NCBI GenBank assembly: GCA_934351445.1
Contig: CAKRIZ010000006.1
Span: 1-64,000, forward strand
Length of the DNA stretch: 64,000 nucleotides
Direction: 5' to 3'
From: an uncultured Eubacterium sp.
Lineage (GTDB): Bacteria; Bacillota; Clostridia; Lachnospirales; Lachnospiraceae
The first letter of the stretch is position 1. Every line of letters starts with the position of its first letter. Below, piece after piece: positions 8,356 through 16,254 of the stretch. The notes under the pieces are model-generated. The model searched no databases. It saw only the letters and a list, made by a program, of their open reading frames with translations, and had not been told where the DNA came from. The position numbers and the translations under genes are program-made.

Positions 8356-8787
8356 ATGGATAAGATTTTTGTAATTTACTGGTCCCAGTCAGGCAATACG
8401 GAGGCGATGGCAGAAGCTGTCGGCAGAGGAATCACGGCAGCGGGAAAAGAAGCTGTACTGGTGCGCGCAGAGGAGGCATCGGCTGCAGATCTGGCAGACG
8501 CAACATGCTATGCGATGGGATGTCCTGCAATGGGCGCTGAAGTACTGGAGGAGAGCGTGATGGATCCGTTCGTTACAGAGGCAGAGGCGGTATCCGGTGG
8601 CAAGACAGTAGCGCTGTTTGGCTCTTACGGCTGGGGCGACGGACAGTGGATGCGTGACTGGGTAGACCGCATGAGCGGCAGTGGTGCGACCGTGCTGAAT
8701 GGCGAGGGCCTGATCTGTCAGGAGATGCCCGATGAAGCGGCATTGGCTGAATGCGAGGCACTCGGAAAGCAGCTTGCTGCCTTATAA
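8356..8787 (+). CDS. Flavodoxin
   Basis: A 143-residue short-chain flavodoxin, a soluble FMN electron carrier that replaces ferredoxin under iron limitation. The phosphate-binding loop WSQSGNTEAMA is at residues 9-19, and the later GSYGWGDGQWM segment contributes to the isoalloxazine site. CAGGAAAGGAAG lies upstream of the ATG. The metal-type operator in its promoter agrees with iron-responsive control. The DUF3793 gene follows after 24 bases and is probably cotranscribed. Confidence 0.92.
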   Translation: MDKIFVIYWSQSGNTEAMAEAVGRGITAAGKEAVLVRAEEASAADLADATCYAMGCPAMGAEVLEESVMDPFVTEAEAVSGGKTVALFGSYGWGDGQWMRDWVDRMSGSGATVLNGEGLICQEMPDEAALAECEALGKQLAAL

Positions 8788-8811
8788 TGCGCTACTGACA
8801 GGGAGGCAGCC

Positions 8812-9375
8812 ATGCATGGAAATCGATTGGAAAAGGAACTGGTAGAACATTGTGCACCGACGCTTGCAGGTATCAAGAGTGCGGGACTGTTCAGTTATTT
8901 TTATACAGATGAGACATTGGCAGGAGAGGAACTTCGGACAGTGAATGCGACGCTCAACGAGCGAGGTGTATATGTCGAAGCGCTGGTGTGGAGAGAGGCA
9001 TCTGTATTGATCTACGCTTATCGGCGCAGCCACCTGGAAAAAGAACTGCGGCAGACGGGTGTATCTGAACTGCTGGCGGAGTATGGATACGAGGATGACA
9101 GAGTCGACGGCTGTCTGAATCATCTGAAGGAGAGGGTTGCATACGATAGTTGTTTTCCACATGAGATCGGTGTATTTCTGGGCTATCCGCTCGAGGATGT
9201 GAAGGGATTCATCGAGCATGGCGGGCGTGACTGCAAGAGCTGTGGGCTGTGGAAGGTGTATTGTGATACTGCCTATGCACAGCACTTATTTGATAAAATG
9301 GGCAAATGTTCCCGTGTGTACCGGCAGGTATTTTTGCAGGGACGCAGTCTGGCACAGTTGACTGTCTGTGCCTGA
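8812..9375 (+). CDS. DUF3793 family protein
   Basis: A 187-residue cytoplasmic protein. It begins with the family-like stretch HCAPTLAGIKSAGLFSY and has FLGYPLEDVKGF near residue 123, then a cysteine pair CKSC near residue 143 and a further cysteine in KVYC. This family is frequently found beside flavodoxins in anaerobic Firmicutes (recalled). The pairing and the shared operator suggest a role in iron-limited electron transfer or heme/flavin metabolism, but no activity is known. AGGGAGG precedes the start with correct spacing. Confidence 0.8.
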   Translation: MHGNRLEKELVEHCAPTLAGIKSAGLFSYFYTDETLAGEELRTVNATLNERGVYVEALVWREASVLIYAYRRSHLEKELRQTGVSELLAEYGYEDDRVDGCLNHLKERVAYDSCFPHEIGVFLGYPLEDVKGFIEHGGRDCKSCGLWKVYCDTAYAQHLFDKMGKCSRVYRQVFLQGRSLAQLTVCA

Positions 9376-9402
9376 GAAATTGCTAATAAAAAGAAAATCG
9401 AG

Positions 9403-9443
9403 AGCTGTCTGATCCCATTCTGGGCGGGATCAGGCAGCTTTTT
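9403..9443 (+). terminator. Intrinsic terminator after DUF3793 gene
   Basis: A 14-bp stem (AGCTGTCTGATCCC with its complement at 9426-9439, one G-U pair) and a 9-base loop are followed by TTTTTCT. Confidence 0.85.
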
Positions 9444-9464
9444 CTGTTCACTCGTACCTCGTTC
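9444..9464 (+). repeat. 21-bp dispersed repeat, copy 1
   Basis: Begins CTGTTCACTCGTACC. Its exact reverse complement is at 21638-21658, and the first 11 bases also occur at 61109-61119. Confidence 0.75.
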
Positions 9465-9491
9465 CGGTGAATGGTTAGCGGCTCTTTGGTA

Positions 9492-9523
9492 TTGACAACT
9501 AATGAATGTTAGAGTAAACTAAT
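9492..9523 (+). promoter_or_regulatory. Promoter and operator of the Fur/HD-GYP gene (site 3)
   Basis: TTGACA (9492-9497), 17 bases and TAAACT (9515-9520) form the promoter. GTTAG-AGTAAA-CTAAT (9508-9523) overlaps the -10. Extra half-sites (ACTAAT at 9499, ACTAAC at 9537) flank it. Placement suggests autoregulation if this protein is the one that reads the motif. Confidence 0.6.
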
Positions 9524-9564
9524 TTAAGAAAAATACAACTAACCAGATCAAAGAAGGTATGGAT

Positions 9565-10479
9565 ATGAAAACAGAGATGCAAAAGGAGATCATCATCCAG
9601 AAACTGCGGGATAGTGGCTGCCGGATTACCAGACAGCGGCAGATTCTGCTGGATGTGATCCTGCAGGAGGACTGCGACTGCTGCAAGGAGATCTATTATA
9701 AAGCGGCTGCCATAGACAGTGGAATCGGTGCCGCGACTGTATATCGAATGATTAATCTGCTCGAAGAGATCGGTGCGATTGACCGGAAAAATATGTATCG
9801 GATTGACTGCTGTGAGCATTGTGTGGAGACAATGGAAGAGGAGCAGGTACAGCCGGAGGATGATCAGATCTGCGAATTCTGCGGGACAGAGATCAATTAT
9901 CATGAGATCATTGAGTGTATTACCTGTGCACTGGATGCCAAAGACCCCTATACGGCAGGACATTCCCAGCGTGTCAGCGACATGGCACTGCGGGTGTGTG
10001 AATTGCTGGGGCTGAAGGAGGCAGATACGGAGAAGATTCATATTGCGGCACATCTGCATGATATTGGTAAGATCGGTGTGCCGGATGCGATTTTGAATAA
10101 AGCGGGAAGATTAACAAAAGAGGAATTTGAGAGTATTAAGAAGCATCCGCAGATCGGGGCACAGATACTCGGAAAATCAAAAAAACTCAGCGAATTATCA
10201 GACATTGTGCTCATGCATCATGAGCGGTTTGATGGAACCGGATATCCGATAGGTGCGGCAGGTACAGAGATCCCGCTCGGAGCCAGAATCATTGCAATCT
10301 GTGATTCCATCGATGCGATAACATCAAACCGTTGTTATCGCAAGGCACATGATCTCATCTATTGCTATGAGGAGATTGAGCGTAATCTGGGCAAAATGTA
10401 TGATCCGGTGATCGGCAGATATGTGCTGGAACACTGGGAGATGGTGACCGGGGCGAAAAGACGGGGAAGCTGCGCCTGA
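9565..10479 (+). CDS. Fur-like winged-helix domain fused to an HD-GYP phosphodiesterase domain
   Basis: A 304-residue protein with two parts. Residues about 10-75 match the DNA-binding half of Fur (RITRQRQILLDVI, then AATVYRMINLLEEIG). Two CxxC pairs follow (CEHC at 83-86 and CEFCG at 103-107), the second like the zinc site of Fur proteins. The usual Fur dimerisation domain is absent. In its place residues about 115-300 form an HD-GYP domain with HDIGK (165-169) and HHERFDGTGYP (218-228), the signature of cyclic-di-GMP hydrolases. The start at 9565 gives 7-base spacing to AAGAAGG; the ATG at 9559 is too close. It may link metal sensing to cyclic-di-GMP turnover; that is inference. Confidence 0.88.
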   Translation: MKTEMQKEIIIQKLRDSGCRITRQRQILLDVILQEDCDCCKEIYYKAAAIDSGIGAATVYRMINLLEEIGAIDRKNMYRIDCCEHCVETMEEEQVQPEDDQICEFCGTEINYHEIIECITCALDAKDPYTAGHSQRVSDMALRVCELLGLKEADTEKIHIAAHLHDIGKIGVPDAILNKAGRLTKEEFESIKKHPQIGAQILGKSKKLSELSDIVLMHHERFDGTGYPIGAAGTEIPLGARIIAICDSIDAITSNRCYRKAHDLIYCYEEIERNLGKMYDPVIGRYVLEHWEMVTGAKRRGSCA

Positions 10480-10564
10480 ATATTTTTGATTGCATCTGTC
10501 TGAAAAGTGTGCTATTTTTACTACGCGGCAGTAAACATACATACGATATTGGAAGATAGATGAC

Positions 10565-11599
10565 ATGGATCAAAAGAAGAAAAAGCAATTATTTATCAAT
10601 AGTATCCTGTTTTTGGCAATCATGGGACTTACCATCTGGTTTGTCTTTCGGGATGAGGAATTGGGCGAGGTGTATCATGCCTTACAGCAGATGACCATTG
10701 GATCACTGCTGCTGGCGGTCGCGATGGCCGTGCTTTTTGTGAGCGCGGAAGGTATCATGATGTGGTATCTGTTGCGGGCATTCAGCAGTAGAAGTGGCCT
10801 GTCGAGCTGTCTGTGCTGTGCATTTATTGGATTTTTCTTTTCGGGTATCACACCGTCTGCTACCGGTGGACAGCCGATGCAGTTGTATTATCTGAAAAAA
10901 GATGGCAATGCCTGGTCGTTTGCTTCGGTGGCACTTATGATGCTGGCATTTATGTACAAGCTGGTGCTCGTATTGTTTGGGCTGGGGATACTGATCTTCT
11001 GGAATGAGCCGTTGCAGGGATGGCTGGGCCGTGGGTATTACCGGTTGTTTTTGCTGGGACTGTCCCTGAATGCGCTGCTTGTGATTGGCCTGACCATGGT
11101 GATGCTGACACCGTCGGTCGTTCGGATGCTGCTTGGCAAGGTGGAATGGCTTGCAGTGAAACTGCATCTGTTAAAGCAGGCCGGATCAAGGAAGGAGCGG
11201 CTTGACCATTTTATGGATAATTATCAGAGTGCGCTTGCCTTTTTCAAAAACCATAAGAAACATCTGATTGTAGTTCTGGCTGGCACCATTCTGCAGCGTG
11301 CGATTGTTTTTGCATTGACTTATGTCGTGTACCGTGGAATGGGTATGCGCGGGGAGTCACTGACGACGGTCATGTGGCTGCAGGCCGCTGTATATATTGC
11401 GGTGGACATGCTGCCGGTGCCCGGTGCACAGGGCATCACGGAGGCGATGTACCGGAGGACATTCCGTGGGATATTTACTGCACAGGGCGTGACAGCATCC
11501 ATGTGTATTACAAGAGGCGTGAGCTTTTACCTGATGCTGCTCATAGGATTGGTGATTACAATTTATCAGTTTTTTATAAAAAAACATGCACACCCGTAA
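10565..11599 (+). CDS. Flippase-like / lysylphosphatidylglycerol synthase TM-region membrane protein
   Basis: A 344-residue integral membrane protein with about eight hydrophobic helices. The conserved GFFFSGITPSATGGQPMQLY segment near residues 86-105 and the PVPGAQGITEA motif near the C-terminus are typical of the UPF0104/MprF-N-terminal flippase-like family. Unlike full MprF there is no soluble aminoacyl-transferase domain, so it is not by itself a lysyl-PG synthase. It starts 85 bases after the Fur/HD-GYP gene with only a weak GGAAG upstream. Its lipid substrate is unknown. Confidence 0.8.
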   Translation: MDQKKKKQLFINSILFLAIMGLTIWFVFRDEELGEVYHALQQMTIGSLLLAVAMAVLFVSAEGIMMWYLLRAFSSRSGLSSCLCCAFIGFFFSGITPSATGGQPMQLYYLKKDGNAWSFASVALMMLAFMYKLVLVLFGLGILIFWNEPLQGWLGRGYYRLFLLGLSLNALLVIGLTMVMLTPSVVRMLLGKVEWLAVKLHLLKQAGSRKERLDHFMDNYQSALAFFKNHKKHLIVVLAGTILQRAIVFALTYVVYRGMGMRGESLTTVMWLQAAVYIAVDMLPVPGAQGITEAMYRRTFRGIFTAQGVTASMCITRGVSFYLMLLIGLVITIYQFFIKKHAHP

Positions 11600-11618
11600 G
11601 GGGCGTGCATGTTTTGTG
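11582..11618 (+). terminator. Bidirectional terminator between convergent genes
   Basis: AAACATGCAC (11582-11591) and GTGCATGTTT (11605-11614) form a perfect 10-bp stem flanked by A- and T-runs. The stop codon of the flippase-like gene lies in the loop. It can serve both this gene and the minus-strand sulfhydrylase gene that ends at 11630. Confidence 0.8.
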
Positions 11619-11629
11619 TTTGTCACAGG

Positions 11630-12904
11630 CTAACACTGGTCGAGCGCCTGAGAGAGATCTGCGATCAGATCATCGATATCTTCGAGACCGATACTGATGC
11701 GGATCAGTTCGGCAGGTACTCCAGCTTCGCGCAGCTGTTCATCATTCATCTGCCGGTGGGTCGAAGACGCAGGGTTCAGACAGCAGGTGCGCGCATCGGC
11801 GACATGTGTCTCGATCGCAGCCAGCTTCAGGCTCTTCATAAATGTGCTGGCTGCTTCACGGCCGCCTTTTAAGCCAAAGGAGACAACACCACAGCTGCCG
11901 TTTGGCAGATATTTTTTTGCTAATTCATGATAAGGGTCATCGGGCAGACCGCAGTAGTTGACATATGCGACCTTCGGATGGTCATGCAGATATTCGGCAA
12001 CAGCCTGTCCGTTTTCACAGTGACGTTTCATGCGCACATGCAGACTTTCGAGACCGAGATTGAGTAAAAATGCATGTTGCGGGCTCTGGATCGAACCGAG
12101 ATCACGCATGAGCTGTGTCGTACATTTCGTGATAAAGGCACCGCCATTGCCAAAGCGCTCCGCATAGGTGACGCCGTGGTAGCTTTCATCCGGTGTGGTC
12201 AGACCGGGATATTTATCGGCATGGGCCATCCAGTCAAAATTGCCGCTGTCTACGATCGCACCGCCGACAGCGGCAGCATGTCCATCCATGTATTTTGTTG
12301 TGGAATGAGTGACGATATCTGCACCCCATTCGAACGGGCGGCAGCCGATGGGTGTCGCAAAGGTGTTGTCTACGATGAGCGGCACACCGTGCGCGTGGGC
12401 TGCCTTTGCAAAGCGCTCAATGTCAAGCACAGTCAGGGCAGGGTTGGCGATCGTCTCACCAAACATTGCTTTGGTGTTCGGTCGGAATGCGGCATTTAGT
12501 TCTTCGTCGCTGGCAGTGGGGGCGACAAATGTCACATCGATCCCCATGCGCTTCATGGTGACGGCGATCAGATTGTAGGTGCCGCCATAGATGCTGCTGC
12601 TGGATACAATATGGTCGCCGCAGCCGCATATATTAAACAGTGCGTAGAAGTTCGCTGCCTGTCCGCTGGAGGTCAGCATGGCGGCAGTACCGCCTTCTAA
12701 CTGTGCGATTTTTGCAGCGACATAGTCGTTGGTAGGGTTTTGCAGACGGGTATAAAAATATCCCTCGGCCTCAAGGTCGAACAACTTGCCCATATCTTCG
12801 CTCGTATCATACTTGAAGGTCGTGCTCTGGATGATCGGAATCTGGCGGGGTTCTCCGTTGCCGGGAGTATAGCCGCCCTGTACACAGATCGTATTTGTTT
12901 TCAT
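11630..12904 (-). CDS. metY: O-acetylhomoserine sulfhydrylase (PLP, Cys/Met metabolism)
   Basis: A 424-residue PLP enzyme that makes homocysteine from O-acetylhomoserine and sulfide. N-terminal IPIIQSTTFKYD and FYTRLQNPTND bind cofactor phosphate and substrate. The PLP lysine is in HSTTKYMDGH, and the C-terminal ARTCCLNPASSTH segment is typical of the OAH-sulfhydrylase branch. AGGAGG lies 11 bases upstream on the minus strand. A second, clearly different OAH sulfhydrylase is encoded at 22243-23556 beside cysK, so this copy may serve a different sulfur condition. It is monocistronic and divergent from the PIN-like gene. Confidence 0.92.
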   Translation of the reverse strand: MKTNTICVQGGYTPGNGEPRQIPIIQSTTFKYDTSEDMGKLFDLEAEGYFYTRLQNPTNDYVAAKIAQLEGGTAAMLTSSGQAANFYALFNICGCGDHIVSSSSIYGGTYNLIAVTMKRMGIDVTFVAPTASDEELNAAFRPNTKAMFGETIANPALTVLDIERFAKAAHAHGVPLIVDNTFATPIGCRPFEWGADIVTHSTTKYMDGHAAAVGGAIVDSGNFDWMAHADKYPGLTTPDESYHGVTYAERFGNGGAFITKCTTQLMRDLGSIQSPQHAFLLNLGLESLHVRMKRHCENGQAVAEYLHDHPKVAYVNYCGLPDDPYHELAKKYLPNGSCGVVSFGLKGGREAASTFMKSLKLAAIETHVADARTCCLNPASSTHRQMNDEQLREAGVPAELIRISIGLEDIDDLIADLSQALDQC

Positions 12905-12938
12905 ATCTATAGAATCCTCCTAAAAAAATTGTACAAAA

Positions 12939-12957
12939 TTACTTAAAAAATAAGTAA
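12939..12957. promoter_or_regulatory. Palindrome upstream of metY (TTACTTA-N5-TAAGTAA)
   Basis: A perfect 7-bp palindrome around five A bases lies 35 bp upstream of the metY start codon, in the intergenic region shared with the divergent PIN-like gene. It looks like an operator. The TACTTA core also appears in the Rrf2-linked sites near 22106 and 22160, so the same regulator could act here. Confidence 0.4.
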
Positions 12958-13058
12958 AGGAACTGTTTATACTTTAACATTTTATATAGATTTTCTCAAC
13001 CGTTTTATGCTATGATAATGAACAGGCCATTCAGTCAAAACCGATAGGAGATTAGATA

Positions 13059-13931
13059 ATGAACGATAAGAACAAGTCTACCGTGTATCTGGTAGACAGT
13101 GAGAATGTAAATGATGTGTGGATCCAGTTGGTGACGGTGATGGATCCACAGGATGAGATACTTGTATTTTATACAGAAAAGAGCCCGCATATGAGTTACG
13201 AGAAGGTCATTGAACTGACGAGTCTATCTGATCGGCCGATTCAATGGATCAAATGTGTGGAGGGCAGCAATGCACTGGATTTCCAGCTTGTGACAGAGCT
13301 GGGTGCGCGTGTGGCGGTGTCACCGGATCGTGCATTTGTGATCGTTTCAAATGATACCGGATTTGACGCAGCAGTAAAATACTGGGTACAGCGGAACAAG
13401 GATGTGTGCCGTATGAAGAGTACCGAGTGTAAGAAGCTGGCACAGACATTGCGTGCAAAGGCGGGTGCATCCGGGAACGGATCCGTGCATACACTGACTC
13501 CGATGCCTGAGGCAGAGCATGGAGAACTCGAACCGGAGTATCTGGCTGATATTGAGCAGCTGAGTGCATCGGTACCGATCACAAAGCTGACCCTGTTCCA
13601 TGATGCATTTGTGTGCATGTATGACCAGACGATCGGTGATGAGATCTACTATTATATGAAGGAGCATCATGCAGAACTGATGTATTTATCCGAACGGTAT
13701 CTGCCTAAGAAGAAGGCGAGACTGAAAAACTATTTTTCCATGGCACTGGCGCATACCGGCTGTGATACGGCAGGAACAGATGCGGTCATGGAGATCTACC
13801 ATCACATTGATGAACCGAAAAAGAACCTGCAGAAGCTGAATGTGGAGGCTGTGAAAAAGTTTGGACAGGAGCAGGGAACCGGATATTACAAGGTCTTGAA
13901 AAAACATGTCAAGATTATGAGTAAATTATAG
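13059..13931 (+). CDS. PIN/NYN-like domain protein
   Basis: A 290-residue soluble protein. The N-terminal about 125 residues look like a PIN/NYN nuclease fold: VYLVDSENVND (acidic residue after a beta strand), then EGSNALDFQLV, then VSNDTGFDAAV. These supply the spaced acidic residues that bind metal in such nucleases. The C-terminal half (about 150-290) is helical and basic, without a match I recognise. GATAGGAG precedes the start. It may act on RNA; partners are not evident. It lies 13 bases before the GGDEF gene and is probably cotranscribed with it. Confidence 0.65.
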   Translation: MNDKNKSTVYLVDSENVNDVWIQLVTVMDPQDEILVFYTEKSPHMSYEKVIELTSLSDRPIQWIKCVEGSNALDFQLVTELGARVAVSPDRAFVIVSNDTGFDAAVKYWVQRNKDVCRMKSTECKKLAQTLRAKAGASGNGSVHTLTPMPEAEHGELEPEYLADIEQLSASVPITKLTLFHDAFVCMYDQTIGDEIYYYMKEHHAELMYLSERYLPKKKARLKNYFSMALAHTGCDTAGTDAVMEIYHHIDEPKKNLQKLNVEAVKKFGQEQGTGYYKVLKKHVKIMSKL

Positions 13932-13944
13932 GGGTATTGTTTCT

Positions 13945-16134
13945 ATGTATGACAGATGTATGAAACTGAAAAAGCCTTTGCTGATCATGGTAGCTGTCGT
14001 GTTTCTGCTGATATTATTAAAGGGTCTTTCAGTAGAACCGCTGGCACATGTAGTGGCTCCGTCGTCACTCGACGTAGAACAGATTGAGTGGGAGAGCTGT
14101 ACGCAGACAGATGACCATAGCTGGGATTACGTGTATCAGATGCCGAACCTGGTTTCGGCAGATGAGGTGCTATGCCTGATGAGTAAATGGGTAAATGTAA
14201 ATGTATATATAGATGACAGACTGATTTTCCGGTTTGACGATTCAGATATGGTCAAAGGAACATCCGTACACTGGATCAAGCTGCCTTTATGGGCAGTGGG
14301 AAAGAGATTACATGTTGTCTATTCCGGGGAGAGCAGATCGGTTGTGACATCATCGGAATATAAGGCATACTATGGCAAGGCGGCAATGGTTTATCTGAAA
14401 TTTCTGATAGAACGTGCATATGCAGTCGTATATTCGCTCTGCGCAGCCCTGGTGATTTTGTTGATCGCATATTTCTACCGGCTGCTCAACTGCCAGATGG
14501 AGTGGCATATGAAGTGTGGACTGATTGATCTGGAATTGTTCCTGCTCACAAGTCTGGTGTGGGTGATTTGTGATTCCAAGATTGTATTTGTATTTGGGAG
14601 AAATGTCGGTGTGACCACGCTGCTTTCGTATGTCACATTGTTATTATGCCCAATGTTTTTAATGATGTTTATCAATCGGATGGTAGGAGAACGAATCAAA
14701 GTAATCGCGGTCATGCCAGTGATTTACAGTGTAGTTTTCTTGCTGGTGGGTGCAGGGTATCTCACCGGTCTTGTGCCGCTCAAGCAGTCGCTGCTGTGGA
14801 TACATGTGCTGATTTTTGCATCAGCATTTGCCTGCATATGGGGTGTGTCTGCTGCGCTGCGCCACAACCGTATAAAAGGAATGAACAAGATCATGACGGG
14901 ATTTTGCGCGATGGTTGTTTTGGGTATCGTGGCGATCATTTGCTATCGCGTGGTGCCGACAGTCACGTATTCGCTATATGTATGCGCAGGATTATTCCTG
15001 TTTGCGCTTCTGCTCATATGGGCTGCGTATGACCGCCTGTACGATATGATGGGGCGGCAGGCGAAGGCGATGGCATACCGCAGGCTCGCCTACCGGGATG
15101 TCATGACCGATCTGGGCAACCGTGCTGCATTCATGAAGGCGCAGGAGGAGCTCACCAGTGTTGTGAATGTCGGTATGGTCGTGATGGATATCAATGATCT
15201 CAAATATACGAATGACAAGTATGGACACCAGGCGGGTGATGAGATGATCCGCTGCGCTGCGCAGTGCATATCTGCGACATTTGCAGAAAAGGGAAGCATC
15301 TATCGTATTGGCGGAGATGAGTTTGTGGTGATCCTGCCGGATGCGTCTGAGGTGCTGATGTATCAGATGATCGATCAGCTGGATTTGAATATCAGGGAGA
15401 ACTGTGACCAGTCCGGTCAGTCGTGGACACTGCATATTGCATGTGGCTGGGCAGTCGGTGATAAATGGAAGAATGCGGAGGAACTGTTCAAGCAGGCAGA
15501 TGATCTCATGTATGAACATAAGCATAAGATGAAGAATGATCGGGATTACCGGGAGGCACACATGCAGGAAGAAGTATTGGAGAGTAGTGAAAATGAAGAA
15601 AAAATGATGAGCCATAAACAATTAGAAAATAATCTGATCGACCTGATTATAGAAGAACAGGCAAAACTCGGATACCGGAAAGAAACCATCCGGCTGTATT
15701 ATCCGTTGCAGTCACTGCGGCATTTTTATGGCTGCAGCGATTCGGCAGATGAGATGCAGGAGCGGCTGGGCAGTTTTCCGCAGGAAGCAGCCGCACAGCT
15801 TGGAACGGTAGAGATCACGCATGTCAAAGACCGGTTTTGTTTTATGATATCTGAAGAAGGTGTGGAGTATGTGCATGCACACTGCAGCGAAAATGAGTTT
15901 ATCAGACAGCTGGTAGATCTGCTCACGGGACATGCCTCATTGGATGATGTGCGGCAGTTGTTCCGGGCACAGCCGTATGCGAGCACCATGACGGAACTGG
16001 ACAATGGCGAGTTTGATCTGCTGATCCGGTTTACAGAGGGGGCTGACCCTTATTATTACTGTTTTAAAGATGAGGGTTGTCATGTGATCTATCACAGATT
16101 TTTACCGGAAGATTATAATGATTTTGATTTTTAG
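13945..16134 (+). CDS. Membrane GGDEF diguanylate cyclase fused to DUF3877
   Basis: A 729-residue protein. It has an N-terminal signal anchor (about residues 8-25), an extracytoplasmic domain to about 150, a block of seven or so transmembrane helices (about 155-360), and a GGDEF domain (about 385-535) with an intact RIGGDEF motif near residue 456. It should therefore make cyclic-di-GMP. After a linker an additional domain (about 554-729) begins MMSHKQLENNLIDLIIEE and contains YYPLQSLRHFYG; I recognise it as DUF3877, usually a small protein of its own. Two ATG codons at 15604 and 15607 sit at the junction, so separate internal translation is conceivable. The start at 13945 is weakly supported; 13960 is also possible. 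Confidence 0.85.
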   Translation: MYDRCMKLKKPLLIMVAVVFLLILLKGLSVEPLAHVVAPSSLDVEQIEWESCTQTDDHSWDYVYQMPNLVSADEVLCLMSKWVNVNVYIDDRLIFRFDDSDMVKGTSVHWIKLPLWAVGKRLHVVYSGESRSVVTSSEYKAYYGKAAMVYLKFLIERAYAVVYSLCAALVILLIAYFYRLLNCQMEWHMKCGLIDLELFLLTSLVWVICDSKIVFVFGRNVGVTTLLSYVTLLLCPMFLMMFINRMVGERIKVIAVMPVIYSVVFLLVGAGYLTGLVPLKQSLLWIHVLIFASAFACIWGVSAALRHNRIKGMNKIMTGFCAMVVLGIVAIICYRVVPTVTYSLYVCAGLFLFALLLIWAAYDRLYDMMGRQAKAMAYRRLAYRDVMTDLGNRAAFMKAQEELTSVVNVGMVVMDINDLKYTNDKYGHQAGDEMIRCAAQCISATFAEKGSIYRIGGDEFVVILPDASEVLMYQMIDQLDLNIRENCDQSGQSWTLHIACGWAVGDKWKNAEELFKQADDLMYEHKHKMKNDRDYREAHMQEEVLESSENEEKMMSHKQLENNLIDLIIEEQAKLGYRKETIRLYYPLQSLRHFYGCSDSADEMQERLGSFPQEAAAQLGTVEITHVKDRFCFMISEEGVEYVHAHCSENEFIRQLVDLLTGHASLDDVRQLFRAQPYASTMTELDNGEFDLLIRFTEGADPYYYCFKDEGCHVIYHRFLPEDYNDFDF

Positions 16135-16151
16135 AAGAAAGTAAATGATAG

Positions 16152-16214
16152 TTGCACATTCAATGGAATATGGTACAATGAGAGATATCCCTGCAGATTA
16201 TTTGTAGGGATATC
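16152..16214 (+). promoter_or_regulatory. trkA promoter followed by a 5' leader hairpin
   Basis: TTGCAC (16152-16157), 16 bases and TACAAT (16174-16179) form a promoter. Just at the expected transcript start, GATATCCCTGCA (16184-16195) pairs with TGTAGGGATATC (16203-16214) around a 7-base loop. A hairpin at the 5' end may stabilise the trk mRNA. It does not resemble a known potassium or cyclic-di-AMP riboswitch. Confidence 0.55.
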
Positions 16215-16254
16215 TTACTCGTTTCAACAAAAAATTAGGAGGAATGATTTTGTT

